64,000 nucleotides of DNA from G963667145 sp963667145 (GCA_963667145.1 OY762943.1:1364001-1428000), one strand, 5' to 3'. Positions 17,238 through 29,680 are shown, counted from the stretch's first letter. The notes: generated from the sequence alone by a model not told the origin. A program made the numbers and translations.

Positions 17238-18007
17238 AAATGTGTCTTGATTTTGGCAATTCACAGCTTTACGGCGGATTGTACAAAGACAAGTCGATGG
17301 CGGTGAGCTTTCGTAAGAGCATGAACAAGGGCATTTCGTCCGACGAGATGGGGATTTTTCTCAAGTCGGTCATCAAGGAAAACGGATTTCAACCAGAAGA
17401 GATTAAGAGCATCAATTTTTGCAGTGTTGTGCCAGAGTTCAATCATTCCATCAAAAACAGTTGTATGAACTATTTTGGCATCACGCCGTTGGCACTAGAG
17501 CCGGGAGTGAAAACGGGATTGCAGATTAAGTATATCAATCAGTCCGAGGTTGGTGCAGATAGGATTGCCAACGCTATTGCTGCCTGCGAGCTTCATCCCA
17601 ATTGCGACATCATCGTGGTGGATATGGGCACAGCCACAACTTTTGACGTTGTCACAAAAAATAAAGAGTACTTGGGCGGAGCAATTATCCCCGGAATTTC
17701 TATCGGGATGGAATCTTTGGTGCAACGCACTGCCAAGTTGCCAATGGTGGAGATTATCAAGCCGAAAGACGTTTGTGGCAAGAGCACCGTACAGAGCATT
17801 CAGTCGGGATTGTACTTTGGGAATTTGGGAGCTATCAAGGAGATATGCCGAGAGATAACGGAAAGCTGTTTTGACGGAAATAAAGTTTTTGTTCTCGGCA
17901 CTGGAGGAATTTCTGGCTTGTACGACGAACTGGGAGTCTTCGACGAGATAAATAAAGATTTGGTATTGGAAGGTTTAATTAAATTGGAGGAATTGAACAA
18001 ATGTTAG
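17234..18007 (+). CDS. coaX: Type III pantothenate kinase
   Basis: CoaX phosphorylates pantothenate in the first step from vitamin to CoA. The 257 residues fit the family. Hallmarks: MCLDFGNSQLYGG phosphate-binding start (Asp6), the VGADRIANA motif (106-114), VVDMGTATTFDVV with the catalytic Asp130, GGAIIPGISIGMESL, and the late GTGG segment. The ATG overlaps the coaB stop by four bases and follows AAAGGAGAG. Type III kinases are not feedback-inhibited by CoA, so pathway control probably lies elsewhere. Confidence 0.95.
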   Translation: MKMCLDFGNSQLYGGLYKDKSMAVSFRKSMNKGISSDEMGIFLKSVIKENGFQPEEIKSINFCSVVPEFNHSIKNSCMNYFGITPLALEPGVKTGLQIKYINQSEVGADRIANAIAACELHPNCDIIVVDMGTATTFDVVTKNKEYLGGAIIPGISIGMESLVQRTAKLPMVEIIKPKDVCGKSTVQSIQSGLYFGNLGAIKEICREITESCFDGNKVFVLGTGGISGLYDELGVFDEINKDLVLEGLIKLEELNKC

Positions 18008-18354
18008 TGGAAATGTTAAGAGCAAAATTACATAGAGCTACAGTGACGGATGCAGATTTGCATTATGAAGGGTCTATCTCTATCGACCCAAAATTGATAG
18101 AAGCTGCTGGTTTTTTCATCAATGAGAAAGTGGACATTTTGGATATCGACAACGGTGCGAGGTTTTCTACCTACGTCATCAAAGGTGGCGAAGGTCAGAT
18201 TTGCCTCAATGGAGCAGCCGCCAGAATGGTGCAGAGAGGTGACAAAGTGATTATTCTCTCTTATTGTCAGATTGAAAAAGAGTTAGTCACTGAGCATAAA
18301 CCACAAGTTATCCTTTTGGATGAGAATAATAAAATCAAGGGAAAGAGTTATTAG
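18001..18354 (+). CDS. panD: Aspartate 1-decarboxylase precursor
   Basis: PanD makes beta-alanine for PanC. This 117-residue pyruvoyl proenzyme has MLRAKLHRATVTDADLHYEGSISID with the Gly24-Ser25 self-cleavage site that generates the pyruvoyl group, Lys9 and His11, and the NGARFSTYVI and LNGAAARMV motifs. GGAGG lies ten bases before the ATG, and the gene overlaps coaX by seven bases. It closes the pantothenate/CoA operon; the rRNA operon follows 326 bases later. Confidence 0.97.
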   Translation: MLVEMLRAKLHRATVTDADLHYEGSISIDPKLIEAAGFFINEKVDILDIDNGARFSTYVIKGGEGQICLNGAAARMVQRGDKVIILSYCQIEKELVTEHKPQVILLDENNKIKGKSY

Positions 18355-18679
18355 TTATTGTTATGTAGTACTACAAGATAGCATCAAACACTGTCATTAG
18401 TGAAAAAGAAAAGTGTAATTTATCATTGACGCTGTAAGGTCTTGTAATAGATATGAACCACAATTGAGCGAAGTTTTTGAGTCTGAATGCTAGGTCTTCA
18501 GTTGAGCAATATTGAGTATTAGAAATTGAAGGCAAAGTATTTTTATGCGTCAAAAAAAATAAGTTTGACACAAAAACCGCAAAAATAATTATCGCTCACG
18601 TTGAAAATGTAGATACTTGAAAAATTTATAGAAGTGTAGAGTAAACCTAAAAATAAGTCAATCAATCAAACTATTTATT
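18355..18679 (+). promoter_or_regulatory. rRNA operon promoter and leader region
   Basis: This 325-base gap holds no gene. A possible promoter has TTGACA at 18565-18570 and either TAATTA at 18586-18591 (15-base spacer) or TTATCG at 18589-18594 (18-base spacer), about 90 bases upstream of 16S. The leader then carries TGTAGAGTAAACC (18635-18647), one arm of the 16S processing stem. A small perfect palindrome TGTAGTACTACA lies at 18364-18375. No clear panD terminator was found. Confidence 0.45.
18635..18647 (+). promoter_or_regulatory. 16S processing stem, 5' arm
   Basis: TGTAGAGTAAACC is perfectly complementary to GGTTTACTCTACA at 20278-20290. The two arms bracket the whole 16S gene and would form the 13-base-pair double strand cut by RNase III. 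Confidence 0.8.
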
Positions 18680-20245
<1,566 letters not shown>

Positions 20246-20277
20246 TTTAAAGGAAAAAAATTAAGCCGATTGGCTTT

Positions 20278-20290
20278 GGTTTACTCTACA
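20278..20290 (+). promoter_or_regulatory. 16S processing stem, 3' arm
   Basis: GGTTTACTCTACA, the partner of 18635-18647. It lies between the 16S 3' end and tRNA-Ile. Confidence 0.8.
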
Positions 20291-20314
20291 TAATTTATTT
20301 TATTAAATCCTGAT

Positions 20315-20391
<77 letters not shown>

Positions 20392-20396
20392 TTTGT

Positions 20397-20876
20397 AATT
20401 GAAAATTGACAATGAATAATTGATAATTATGGATACGATGGACTTGGAAAGAGATGAAAGACAATGTTGTCTATGAAAAGGGTTTTCAGTTTGCTAAACG
20501 AATTGTTAAGCTCTACAAGTATTTGACAGCTACCAAAAAAGAGTATGTGCTCTCTAAGCAGGTTCTGAGAAGCGGAACGTCAATTGGTGCCAACATCAAG
20601 GAAAGCCAGAATGCTCAAAGTAAAAAAGACTTTATCTCGAAATTGTCAATAGCACTCAAAGAGGCTGGAGAAACTGAGTACTGGTTGGATTTGCTAACTG
20701 ACATTTATTTGACAGAGGATGAAGTTGCTGGTCTCAAAAGTGATTTGATAGAGATAATTAAACTTCTGACTGCCATAATTAAGAAATCTAAGAGCAATTA
20801 GATGTTTTGGTGGGACGGGGCAGTAATTATCAACTATCAATTATAAATTATTAATTGCAAATTGTTTGCAATTTGC
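20397..20876. repeat. IVS-like insertion between the two spacer tRNAs
   Basis: The four-helix-bundle gene is bracketed by imperfect inverted repeats: an AATTGAAAATTGACAATGAA-type run of AATTG/AATTAT words at about 20397-20432 and its complement at about 20822-20861. A GCAAATTG/CAATTTGC hairpin (20857-20876) ends two bases before tRNA-Ala. Such terminal repeats plus a small helical protein are typical of intervening sequences found inside 23S rRNA genes of other bacteria; here the element sits in the 16S-23S spacer instead. Confidence 0.6.
20454..20801 (+). CDS. Four-helix bundle protein of the 23S-IVS (S23) family
   Basis: 115-residue all-alpha protein. Characteristic pieces: VYEKGFQFAKRIVKLYKYL, the SKQVLRSGTSIGANIKES segment (about 38-56), KKDFISKLSIALKEAGETEYWLDLL (about 62-86) and a terminal helix. 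The family (PF05635) is encoded in 23S intervening sequences and resembles the accessory protein Avd of diversity-generating retroelements; its function is unknown. GGAAAGAG precedes the ATG. It lies between tRNA-Ile and tRNA-Ala, so it is transcribed with rRNA, which is unusual for a protein gene. Confidence 0.85.
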   Translation: MKDNVVYEKGFQFAKRIVKLYKYLTATKKEYVLSKQVLRSGTSIGANIKESQNAQSKKDFISKLSIALKEAGETEYWLDLLTDIYLTEDEVAGLKSDLIEIIKLLTAIIKKSKSN

Positions 20877-20878
20877 TT

Positions 20879-20954
<76 letters not shown>

Positions 20955-21091
20955 TTTTTTTATGTTGGGTTTACGGTTGGATTGATGATAAAGAATAATT
21001 TAGTAGCTCAATTTTGGGGCTAATAATTTATTTTTATAGTTCTTTAAAAAAGAAGTTTTATAGAAGTGGTGAGATTATTAAAGAGAATCGA
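20955..21091 (+). promoter_or_regulatory. Spacer with boxA-like element and 23S processing arm
   Basis: AGTTCTTTAAAA at 21038-21049 resembles the boxA antitermination element (TGCTCTTTAACA). AGTGGTGAGATTATTAAAGA from about 21065 is largely complementary to TCTTTTTAATATCTCACCAACT after 23S (about 24007-24029), forming the 23S processing stem. Confidence 0.6.
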
Positions 21092-24003
<2,912 letters not shown>

Positions 24004-24052
24004 TTTTCTTTTTAATATCTCACCAACTTTTTTATCATAACGATTTGTTTAT

Positions 24053-24181
<129 letters not shown>

Positions 24182-24430
24182 TAGAGAGCTTTTTTTTATT
24201 TCCAAAAAGTTTTATTATCAAAAAGATTTTGGAGAGGATAGATTAGAAATGTCTAACTTCTTTGTTATTTTCCCCTCGCAGTATGCCATATACAGCTTCG
24301 GGTCAAATAACTTCAAACTTGGACACTTTTTGGAAATAAGAGGAGCTGGTTTGTAAATTATTTTGATTGACAATATAAATGTTGGTTTTCCTTTTGGGAA
24401 GTATTTTGTTATTTTGAGAATAAAAGAGGG
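24182..24430. other. Gap between 5S rRNA and the Ycf46 module
   Basis: T-rich run after 5S (24190-24197) marks operon end. A 35-codon open frame at 24249-24356 (MSNFFVIFPSQYAIYSFGSN...) has only a poor ribosome site and matches nothing recognised; it was not called. The promoter of the downstream five-gene operon must lie here, but no convincing -35/-10 pair was seen in the very AT-rich sequence. Confidence 0.4.
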
Positions 24431-24631
24431 ATGATGAAAGAGTATAAAATAAAAGTAGAAATTGATGATTTGGGGAAAATTTCTGCTGAAACATTTGGGA
24501 TTGAGGGGATTGAGTGCGTTGATGAGTTGACAGAACTTTTACAAGAAGTGGGAGAAGTTGAAAAAATTAAGAAGAAACCAGAATATTATGTTAAGGTTGC
24601 TGTTAAAAATAAAATAAATCAAGGTGTTTAG
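24431..24631 (+). CDS. DUF2997 small protein of the Ycf46 module
   Basis: 66-residue protein, first gene of a five-gene operon. The layout matches DUF2997: a beta-rich start (YKIKVEIDDLGKISAETFGIEG), a conserved Cys in IECVDELTELLQEVGEVE (about 28-45) and a terminal KKKPEYYVK segment. DUF2997 genes are known to accompany DUF1257 and Ycf46-type ATPases in cyanobacteria and other bacteria; no function is established. Two ATGs are in tandem (24431 and 24434), so the start is uncertain by one codon. Very AT-rich, unlike the chromosomal genes upstream of the rRNA operon. Confidence 0.7.
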   Translation: MMKEYKIKVEIDDLGKISAETFGIEGIECVDELTELLQEVGEVEKIKKKPEYYVKVAVKNKINQGV

Positions 24632-24632
24632 T

Positions 24633-25064
24633 ATGAGTTCTGTAATTAAAATTTCATCATTAATGCATGATTCCGAATGTTTAATTGATGCTTTAGAAGA
24701 AAATAACGAAATAGTAGAATTGCAGGGGGCGGTAATTGTCGTTACTTCACAAGAATATCATAGGGAAACAAAATTTGAATTAACAAATACTGGTTATCAA
24801 TTAGTTACAGATAGTGATAATTGTGCTACTCGAAACCCTGAGTGGCTTAAAAAAATTAACAATTCTTACGAAAAATTTTATGCAAATAAATTAGCAATAA
24901 TTGTAGAAGCTGAACGACAAAGATTAGAAGCTGAACGACAAAAATATGTGGCTGAGCAAGAAGCAAAAATAAAAGAGAAAGCAAAAAAACTTGGATATAA
25001 AATTGAAAAGCGTGTTGAAAAAAATAAAAAAATACAACTTGTAATGGTAAGGCGTACTTGTTGA
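24633..25064 (+). CDS. Ycf35-like DUF1257 protein
   Basis: 143-residue protein. It opens SSVIKISSLMHDSECLIDALEENN, like the N-terminus of Ycf35/DUF1257 proteins, has a charged helical stretch (AERQRLEAERQKYVAEQEAKIKEK, about 95-118) and the family's closing element KKLGYKIEKRVEKNKKIQLVMVRR. Ycf35 is a conserved plastid/cyanobacterial reading frame of unknown function. ATG 24633 lies one base after the DUF2997 stop and six bases after AAGGTG; the in-frame GTG at 24624 would overlap and is less likely. The stop overlaps the radical SAM start (TGATG). Confidence 0.75.
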   Translation: MSSVIKISSLMHDSECLIDALEENNEIVELQGAVIVVTSQEYHRETKFELTNTGYQLVTDSDNCATRNPEWLKKINNSYEKFYANKLAIIVEAERQRLEAERQKYVAEQEAKIKEKAKKLGYKIEKRVEKNKKIQLVMVRRTC

Positions 25065-25624
25065 TGAAAGTAAATATAGCTCATATTGAGCCTGAAAGCT
25101 ATATTTATGCACCAGGCAAGCAGTTTGTTGTTTGGATGCAAGGGTGTTCAATACGATGTAAGGGTTGTTGGAACAAGGGAATGTGGTCTTTTGGGGAAAA
25201 AAAATATGTTGAAATTGAAACTGTTATGGTGCAAATTAATAAAACTAAAGGTGTGAAAGGTGTAACATTTATTGGTGGAGAACCTTTTGATCAACCTGAA
25301 GAACTTTTAGATTTTGTTAAGAGGATTAAAAGAGAAAATTTGGGTGTTACTATTTATACTGGATATGGGAAAAAAGAGTTAATATCTAATATTGCTATTG
25401 AAGTTTTACAATTTACAGATTTATTAATTTCGGGAAGGTATATAGAAACATTAAGAAATGTTAATTTACAATGGATAGGTTCCGAAAATCAGAGAAAAGA
25501 CTTCTTAACCAATTTTTATGCTGATTACCATTTTGATAATGCTAATTATTGCGAGATTAATATTTCAGAGACAGGTGCAATGACAATCGTTGGTTTTCCT
25601 GATGAAAATTTATTAAAGAGGTAA
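25064..25624 (+). CDS. NrdG-like radical SAM activase-type protein
   Basis: 187-residue radical SAM protein. It has the [4Fe-4S]/SAM cluster motif CSIRCKGC (Cys28, Cys32, Cys35), preceded by VVWMQG, and the GGEP motif at 71-74 (FIGGEPFDQPEEL). Its size and lay-out resemble NrdG, the activase of anaerobic ribonucleotide reductase, but no glycyl-radical enzyme is adjacent; instead it is locked in the DUF2997-DUF1257-Ycf46 operon. It may therefore modify one of those proteins or their client (inference). ATG 25064 overlaps the preceding stop by one base; the next gene follows after two bases. Confidence 0.85.
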   Translation: MKVNIAHIEPESYIYAPGKQFVVWMQGCSIRCKGCWNKGMWSFGEKKYVEIETVMVQINKTKGVKGVTFIGGEPFDQPEELLDFVKRIKRENLGVTIYTGYGKKELISNIAIEVLQFTDLLISGRYIETLRNVNLQWIGSENQRKDFLTNFYADYHFDNANYCEINISETGAMTIVGFPDENLLKR

Positions 25625-25626
25625 AA

Positions 25627-27246
25627 ATGATACAAGAATTAGAAAAATTAATAAAAGCACATTATCCTATAATTTTTCTTCAATCTTTTGAATGGTACAG
25701 GATTAAAAACCTAATTACTGACAAATTCATGAATAGCCAGTACTTTGTTTCTACATGGAACAAGGTTACGGGTTTAGTTAGAAATGAATTTATTGAAGAT
25801 AGTGAAGACCCTGTTAATGTTATTCGAGAAATATATAAATTATCAGTAGATGAAGATGAAAAGCAGGAAAAAGAAATATTTTTATTGTTTGATTTTCATG
25901 ATTTTTTGTCAGGAGAAGGTACTGCAGAAATTAGAGCAATGTTAAGATTATTGTCAAATGAGTTGAAGTATTCTGCAAAACACATTGTATTGTTAGGTCC
26001 AATAGCAAATATTCCTACAGAGTTAGAAAAGGAAATTACTTTACTTGAAGTTCCATTGCCTACTAAAGCAGAATTAAAAGAAACTTTTAGAGTACTACTT
26101 AGTGAAATTAATCAAAATGCTAAGTTTAAAATTGATATTGATAAAGAGATTGAAGAAAAAATTGTTAGTGCTGCTGCTGGATTGACTATACATGAAGCTG
26201 ATTTAGCTTTTAGTAAGGCTTTTATAGAGTCTAACGGTTTTAATGAAAATTCAATTTCTTATGTTATAAAAGAAAAAGAACAGGTTATAAAACGAAGCAA
26301 GATTTTAGAGTACTTTCATACCAACGAAAATTTTAAAAATATTGGTGGTATGGTTAATTTAAAGGTTTGGTTGGAATCGAGGGGAAGTGCTTTTTCTGTA
26401 AAAGCTCGTGAGTTTGGTCTTGCGGAACCAAAAGGGGTTTTATTAACCGGTGTTCCTGGTTGTGGGAAAAGTCTGATAGCCAAAGCAATTGCTTCAATAT
26501 GGAATATGCCTTTATTAAGATTGGATATGGGAAAGGTTTTTGATGGGATTGTGGGAAGTAGTGAGCAAAATATTCGACAGGCTATTTTAACGGCAGAAAG
26601 TATAGCTCCAGCTGTATTATGGCTTGATGAAATAGAAAAAGGTTTGTCTGGTTTGCAAAGTAGTGGGTCAACTGATAGTGGAACTTCGTCTCGCGTTTTT
26701 TCAACATTTTTGACATGGATGCAAGAAAAAACAAAACCAGTATTTATAGTAGCTACTGCAAATAACATTGATAGTTTGCCACCTGAGTTGTTAAGAAAAG
26801 GACGATTTGATGAAATATTTTTTGTTGATTTACCTTCAAAAAATGAACGAAAAGATATTTTTAAAATTCATGTGGAGAAATTAAATAGAAAATTTAGCGA
26901 TAGTGATTATGAATTTTTAAGTGGCATTACTTCTGGATTTAATGGTGCTGAAATTGAAGCTGTAGTAAAAGAAGCCATGTATTTTGCTTTTGATAAAAGA
27001 CAGTCTAATCCAAATTTTGATTTATCTAAAGAAGAAATAGCACTTGCTATTCAGAAGACGATACCTCTGAGTGTTACTCGCAAATATGATATTGAAAATA
27101 TGAGAGAAGTCGCGAAAAATCGTTTTGTATTTGCAAGTGCTGACCCATCTGAAAAATTGTTAGAAAATAAAAAAATTAAATTAACTGATTCTGAATTGAA
27201 ATCTACGCGTTCGCGTAGTTTTGATATTGAGGAAGGAGAAAAATAG
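25627..27246 (+). CDS. Ycf46-like AAA+ ATPase
   Basis: 539-residue protein. Residues about 1-240 resemble the Ycf46 N-terminal domain (LIKAHYPIIFLQSFEWYRI; then IFLLFDFHDFL), followed by one AAA+ module: Walker A GVPGCGKS (275-282), PLLRLDMGKVFDGIVGSSE, Walker B VLWLDEIEK (Asp334, Glu335), sensor 1 ATANN and the second region of homology LRKGRFDE with arginine fingers Arg390/Arg393. The sequence around Walker A and B closely follows Ycf46. In cyanobacteria Ycf46 has been linked to inorganic-carbon use; the role in non-photosynthetic bacteria is unknown. It is followed with no gap by the TPR gene. A FtsH/ClpX-type protease domain is absent, so it is more likely a remodeller. Confidence 0.85.
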   Translation: MIQELEKLIKAHYPIIFLQSFEWYRIKNLITDKFMNSQYFVSTWNKVTGLVRNEFIEDSEDPVNVIREIYKLSVDEDEKQEKEIFLLFDFHDFLSGEGTAEIRAMLRLLSNELKYSAKHIVLLGPIANIPTELEKEITLLEVPLPTKAELKETFRVLLSEINQNAKFKIDIDKEIEEKIVSAAAGLTIHEADLAFSKAFIESNGFNENSISYVIKEKEQVIKRSKILEYFHTNENFKNIGGMVNLKVWLESRGSAFSVKAREFGLAEPKGVLLTGVPGCGKSLIAKAIASIWNMPLLRLDMGKVFDGIVGSSEQNIRQAILTAESIAPAVLWLDEIEKGLSGLQSSGSTDSGTSSRVFSTFLTWMQEKTKPVFIVATANNIDSLPPELLRKGRFDEIFFVDLPSKNERKDIFKIHVEKLNRKFSDSDYEFLSGITSGFNGAEIEAVVKEAMYFAFDKRQSNPNFDLSKEEIALAIQKTIPLSVTRKYDIENMREVAKNRFVFASADPSEKLLENKKIKLTDSELKSTRSRSFDIEEGEK

Positions 27247-28266
27247 ATGACAGAGTTTAAAAGGTCAAGAATAGAAGATGCAGAAAAACAAATTATTAAC
27301 ATTAAACATAGAATTGATGATAATACTGTGACTCCCAACGAGCTTTTAGTATTAGGTAATATCTATTTTGACAGGAAAGAATTTGATGAATCTTTAAAAT
27401 ATTATGAAAAATCTTTTAAATTGAAACCTATGGGTGAAGTAAGTTATAAAATAGCTAAAATTCTACTTGAGCAGAAAGAGTATAAATTTGCACTTTATTA
27501 TTACGATAGAGCGATTGAATTGGGAGATTCTAGTGAGGGTATTTTTTCTGATAGAGGATGGATTAACTTAAAATTAGGTAATTATGATAAGGCTATTGAT
27601 GATTTTACAACGGCAATAAGCTTATCTCCTCGCGATGCATTGAATTATTTCTATAGAGGTTTTTTGTATGAAAAGAAGGGGACTTTTGATAAAGTTCTTT
27701 CTGATTATTCTGAGAGTATTGGACTTGTTCCTAATAATGCAGAGGCATATTATGAAAGAGGGAAATTGTATTTGACTTTGAATCAAGAACAAAATGCAAT
27801 TTCTGATTTTGAAAAAGCTGGGAAATTTAATCCTCAAATTAAGAAAGAAACAGATGTTGTCCTTCAAAAATATATGAAAGACAAACAAGTTAGGGAAGAA
27901 ATAAAATTAAATGAAGAAAAAAGGAAAAAAGAGAAAGAACTTGAAATACAACGCAGACGAAGGGAAAAGGTTGAATTTGTTAGACTTTTGCAATTAGGAA
28001 AAGGACAACTTGAGCTTGGAGAGAATTTAAGAGCTGTTCATACTTTGAATGATGCGTTGAAATTAAATACAGAAAGTGCTGAAGCTTTTTTTAGAAGAGG
28101 AGAAGCTTGGTGGAATTTGGATGAAATCTCTAAAGCTTTGTCTGATTTTAATAGAGCAAGTAGTATTGATAAAAGGTATGTGTCTATGATGATAACAAGT
28201 GTAGGAGCTAGTGCTTTAAAATCAGTTGGAAGATTTGTAGGAGATTTATTTAAAAGTGATAATTAA
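27247..28266 (+). CDS. TPR-repeat protein, last gene of the Ycf46 module
   Basis: 339-residue soluble protein with about five tetratricopeptide repeats at residues 30-205 (for example FDESLKYYEKSFKLKP, YDKAIDDFTTAISLSP, AEAYYERGKLYL), a highly charged helix (about 208-245, KEKELEIQRRRREK) and two further repeats (250-315). No signal peptide or membrane segment. The ATG directly abuts the Ycf46 stop, so it belongs to the operon and is likely a scaffold for its partners (inference). Base composition matches the rest of the module. Confidence 0.8.
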   Translation: MTEFKRSRIEDAEKQIINIKHRIDDNTVTPNELLVLGNIYFDRKEFDESLKYYEKSFKLKPMGEVSYKIAKILLEQKEYKFALYYYDRAIELGDSSEGIFSDRGWINLKLGNYDKAIDDFTTAISLSPRDALNYFYRGFLYEKKGTFDKVLSDYSESIGLVPNNAEAYYERGKLYLTLNQEQNAISDFEKAGKFNPQIKKETDVVLQKYMKDKQVREEIKLNEEKRKKEKELEIQRRRREKVEFVRLLQLGKGQLELGENLRAVHTLNDALKLNTESAEAFFRRGEAWWNLDEISKALSDFNRASSIDKRYVSMMITSVGASALKSVGRFVGDLFKSDN

Positions 28267-28309
28267 TTAGCTATTATTGTAATTTTATAAAGTACTTTTG
28301 TAGAGAATT

Positions 28310-28318
28310 TGTTATAAT
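28310..28318 (+). promoter_or_regulatory. Extended -10 promoter element
   Basis: TGTTATAAT, an extended -10 (TG-n-TATAAT), lies 18 bases before the start of the small membrane protein gene. It suggests this gene has its own promoter rather than reading from the Ycf46 operon. Confidence 0.5.
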
Positions 28319-28335
28319 TTTGAAGGAGATTTTTT

Positions 28336-28524
28336 ATGAGATTGATTTTAGCTATTTTGTTGTCGTGGTTGCAATTTTTTACTATTGGTAAACCGATAGC
28401 GGGCATTATTTGTTTAATTTTACAGCTTACTATTTTAGGTTGGCTTCCTGCTGCTATTTGGTCTGCCTATGCTTTATCACAATACAATACCGATAAAAAA
28501 ATTCAGAAAGCAATATCGAATTAG
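28336..28524 (+). CDS. Small Pmp3/YqaE-like membrane protein
   Basis: 62-residue hydrophobic protein with two membrane segments (about 3-17 and 23-47). The second half, LQLTILGWLPAAIWSAYAL, matches the conserved LTLLGWIPGVIHALYVI end of Pmp3/YqaE (UPF0057) proteins, which affect membrane potential and stress tolerance. The first half is less typical. AAGGAGAT precedes the ATG by six bases, and an intrinsic terminator follows, making it a single-gene unit. Confidence 0.6.
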   Translation: MRLILAILLSWLQFFTIGKPIAGIICLILQLTILGWLPAAIWSAYALSQYNTDKKIQKAISN

Positions 28525-28547
28525 GTTGAAAATTAGTTATTTTTCTT

Positions 28548-28581
28548 ATCCACTTGCATTTTTTGTAAGTGGATTTTTTTT
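28548..28581 (+). terminator. Intrinsic terminator after the Pmp3-like gene
   Basis: ATCCACTT (28548-28555) pairs perfectly with AAGTGGAT (28567-28574), followed by TTTTTTT. Confidence 0.85.
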
Positions 28582-28622
28582 GAGAGAGAAATTCTAAATT
28601 TATGAATTTGGAGGAGAGAAAT

Positions 28623-29111
28623 ATGAAAGAAAGTAATTTTATAATTACAAACACCGTATGTTCCGCTGACATAGACGCCATTATCAAATTGCATGTTGAA
28701 TATTACAGTAAAAATTATGGATATGATGAAACTTTTGAATCTTATGTTGCTTCTCCTTTGGAGGATTTTGCTTCACGGAGCGATTTGGACGAAAGGATTT
28801 GGGTTGTTAAGGTTGCGGATGAAGTCAAGGGTTGCATAGCAATGGTTAGAAAAGATGGAGTCATAGCTCAACTGAGATGGTTTATTTTGGACGGTTCTTT
28901 GCAAGGAATGGGAATTGGGAAGAAACTAATTGCTAATGCAATCGAATTTGCCAAAGACAAAAAGTATAGCAAAATCATTTTGTGGACAGAAGATGAATTA
29001 GAGCAAGCAATTCGTCTTTATAAGAAATTCGGATTTGTTTGGAAGAAAGACGTAGTTCATGAAATTTGGGGAAGGAATTTGACTGAGCAACTTTATGAAA
29101 AAATTTTGTAG
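28623..29111 (+). CDS. GNAT-family N-acetyltransferase
   Basis: 162-residue acetyltransferase of the GNAT fold. The acetyl-CoA motif LQGMGIGKKLIANAIEFAK is near residues 99-117, preceded by the strand AQLRWFILD and followed by LYKKFGFVWKK. ATG 28623 is chosen because GGAGGAGAG lies just upstream. The substrate is unknown. It stands between a terminator and the HEPN/MNT pair. Confidence 0.85.
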   Translation: MKESNFIITNTVCSADIDAIIKLHVEYYSKNYGYDETFESYVASPLEDFASRSDLDERIWVVKVADEVKGCIAMVRKDGVIAQLRWFILDGSLQGMGIGKKLIANAIEFAKDKKYSKIILWTEDELEQAIRLYKKFGFVWKKDVVHEIWGRNLTEQLYEKIL

Positions 29112-29203
29112 ACTTATTTTTTGACTTCGTGTTATAGGGAAATGGATGAGATTAATTAAATGAAATATTATTGTTTTGGATTTTTTATTAAGAGGCAATT
29201 ATA

Positions 29204-29680
29204 ATGAATGCAATAGAAGACATTAGATGGGAACAGAGGTTTACGAATTTTACAAAAGCGTTGAATAAACTTTCAGAGGCTATAGATTATGTCCAAAAAA
29301 AAGCAGGTATTCTCAACATAAATAGCGAAACAACTGTGTTGGATGAGATTGTGAAAGAGGGATTAATTCAGCGTTTTGAATATACTTATGAGATGGCTTG
29401 GAATGTGATGAAAGATTATGCAAAATTTCAGGGTAATTTGAATATCGGTGGTTCTCGGGATGCAATAAGGTACGCTTTTTCTGCAAATTTGATAGATGAT
29501 GGAGAAATGTGGATGAGTATGATAAGGAGCAGGATAAGAACGGCACATACTTATAATGAAGAAACAGCTAATGAGATTTATACAAAGATAATTGATGAAT
29601 ATTATTTTGCTTTTTTAAAATTTCATCGGGTGATGGAGAGTAAGAGAGAAAATCAGAAAAGTTTATTGGATAGAGAATGA
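29204..29680 (+). CDS. HEPN-type nucleotidyltransferase partner (HI0074 family)
   Basis: 158-residue helical protein of the HI0074/'nucleotidyltransferase substrate-binding' family. Signature pieces: RFTNFTKALNKLSEA, GLIQRFEYTYEMAWNVMKDY, and the HEPN R-x4-H region IRTAHTYNEE. It is paired with the MNT gene that overlaps its stop codon by four bases (ATGA). Related HEPN/MNT pairs act as toxin-antitoxin modules in which MNT modifies the HEPN RNase; in the HI0074 type the position after the Arg is usually Asn but here is Ile, so RNase activity is uncertain. Confidence 0.8.
   Translation: MNAIEDIRWEQRFTNFTKALNKLSEAIDYVQKKAGILNINSETTVLDEIVKEGLIQRFEYTYEMAWNVMKDYAKFQGNLNIGGSRDAIRYAFSANLIDDGEMWMSMIRSRIRTAHTYNEETANEIYTKIIDEYYFAFLKFHRVMESKRENQKSLLDRE

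Noticed and set aside
24249..24356. 35-codon frame after 5S rRNA
   Set aside because: Weak ribosome site, no recognised similarity, and it lies in the operon tail; left uncalled.
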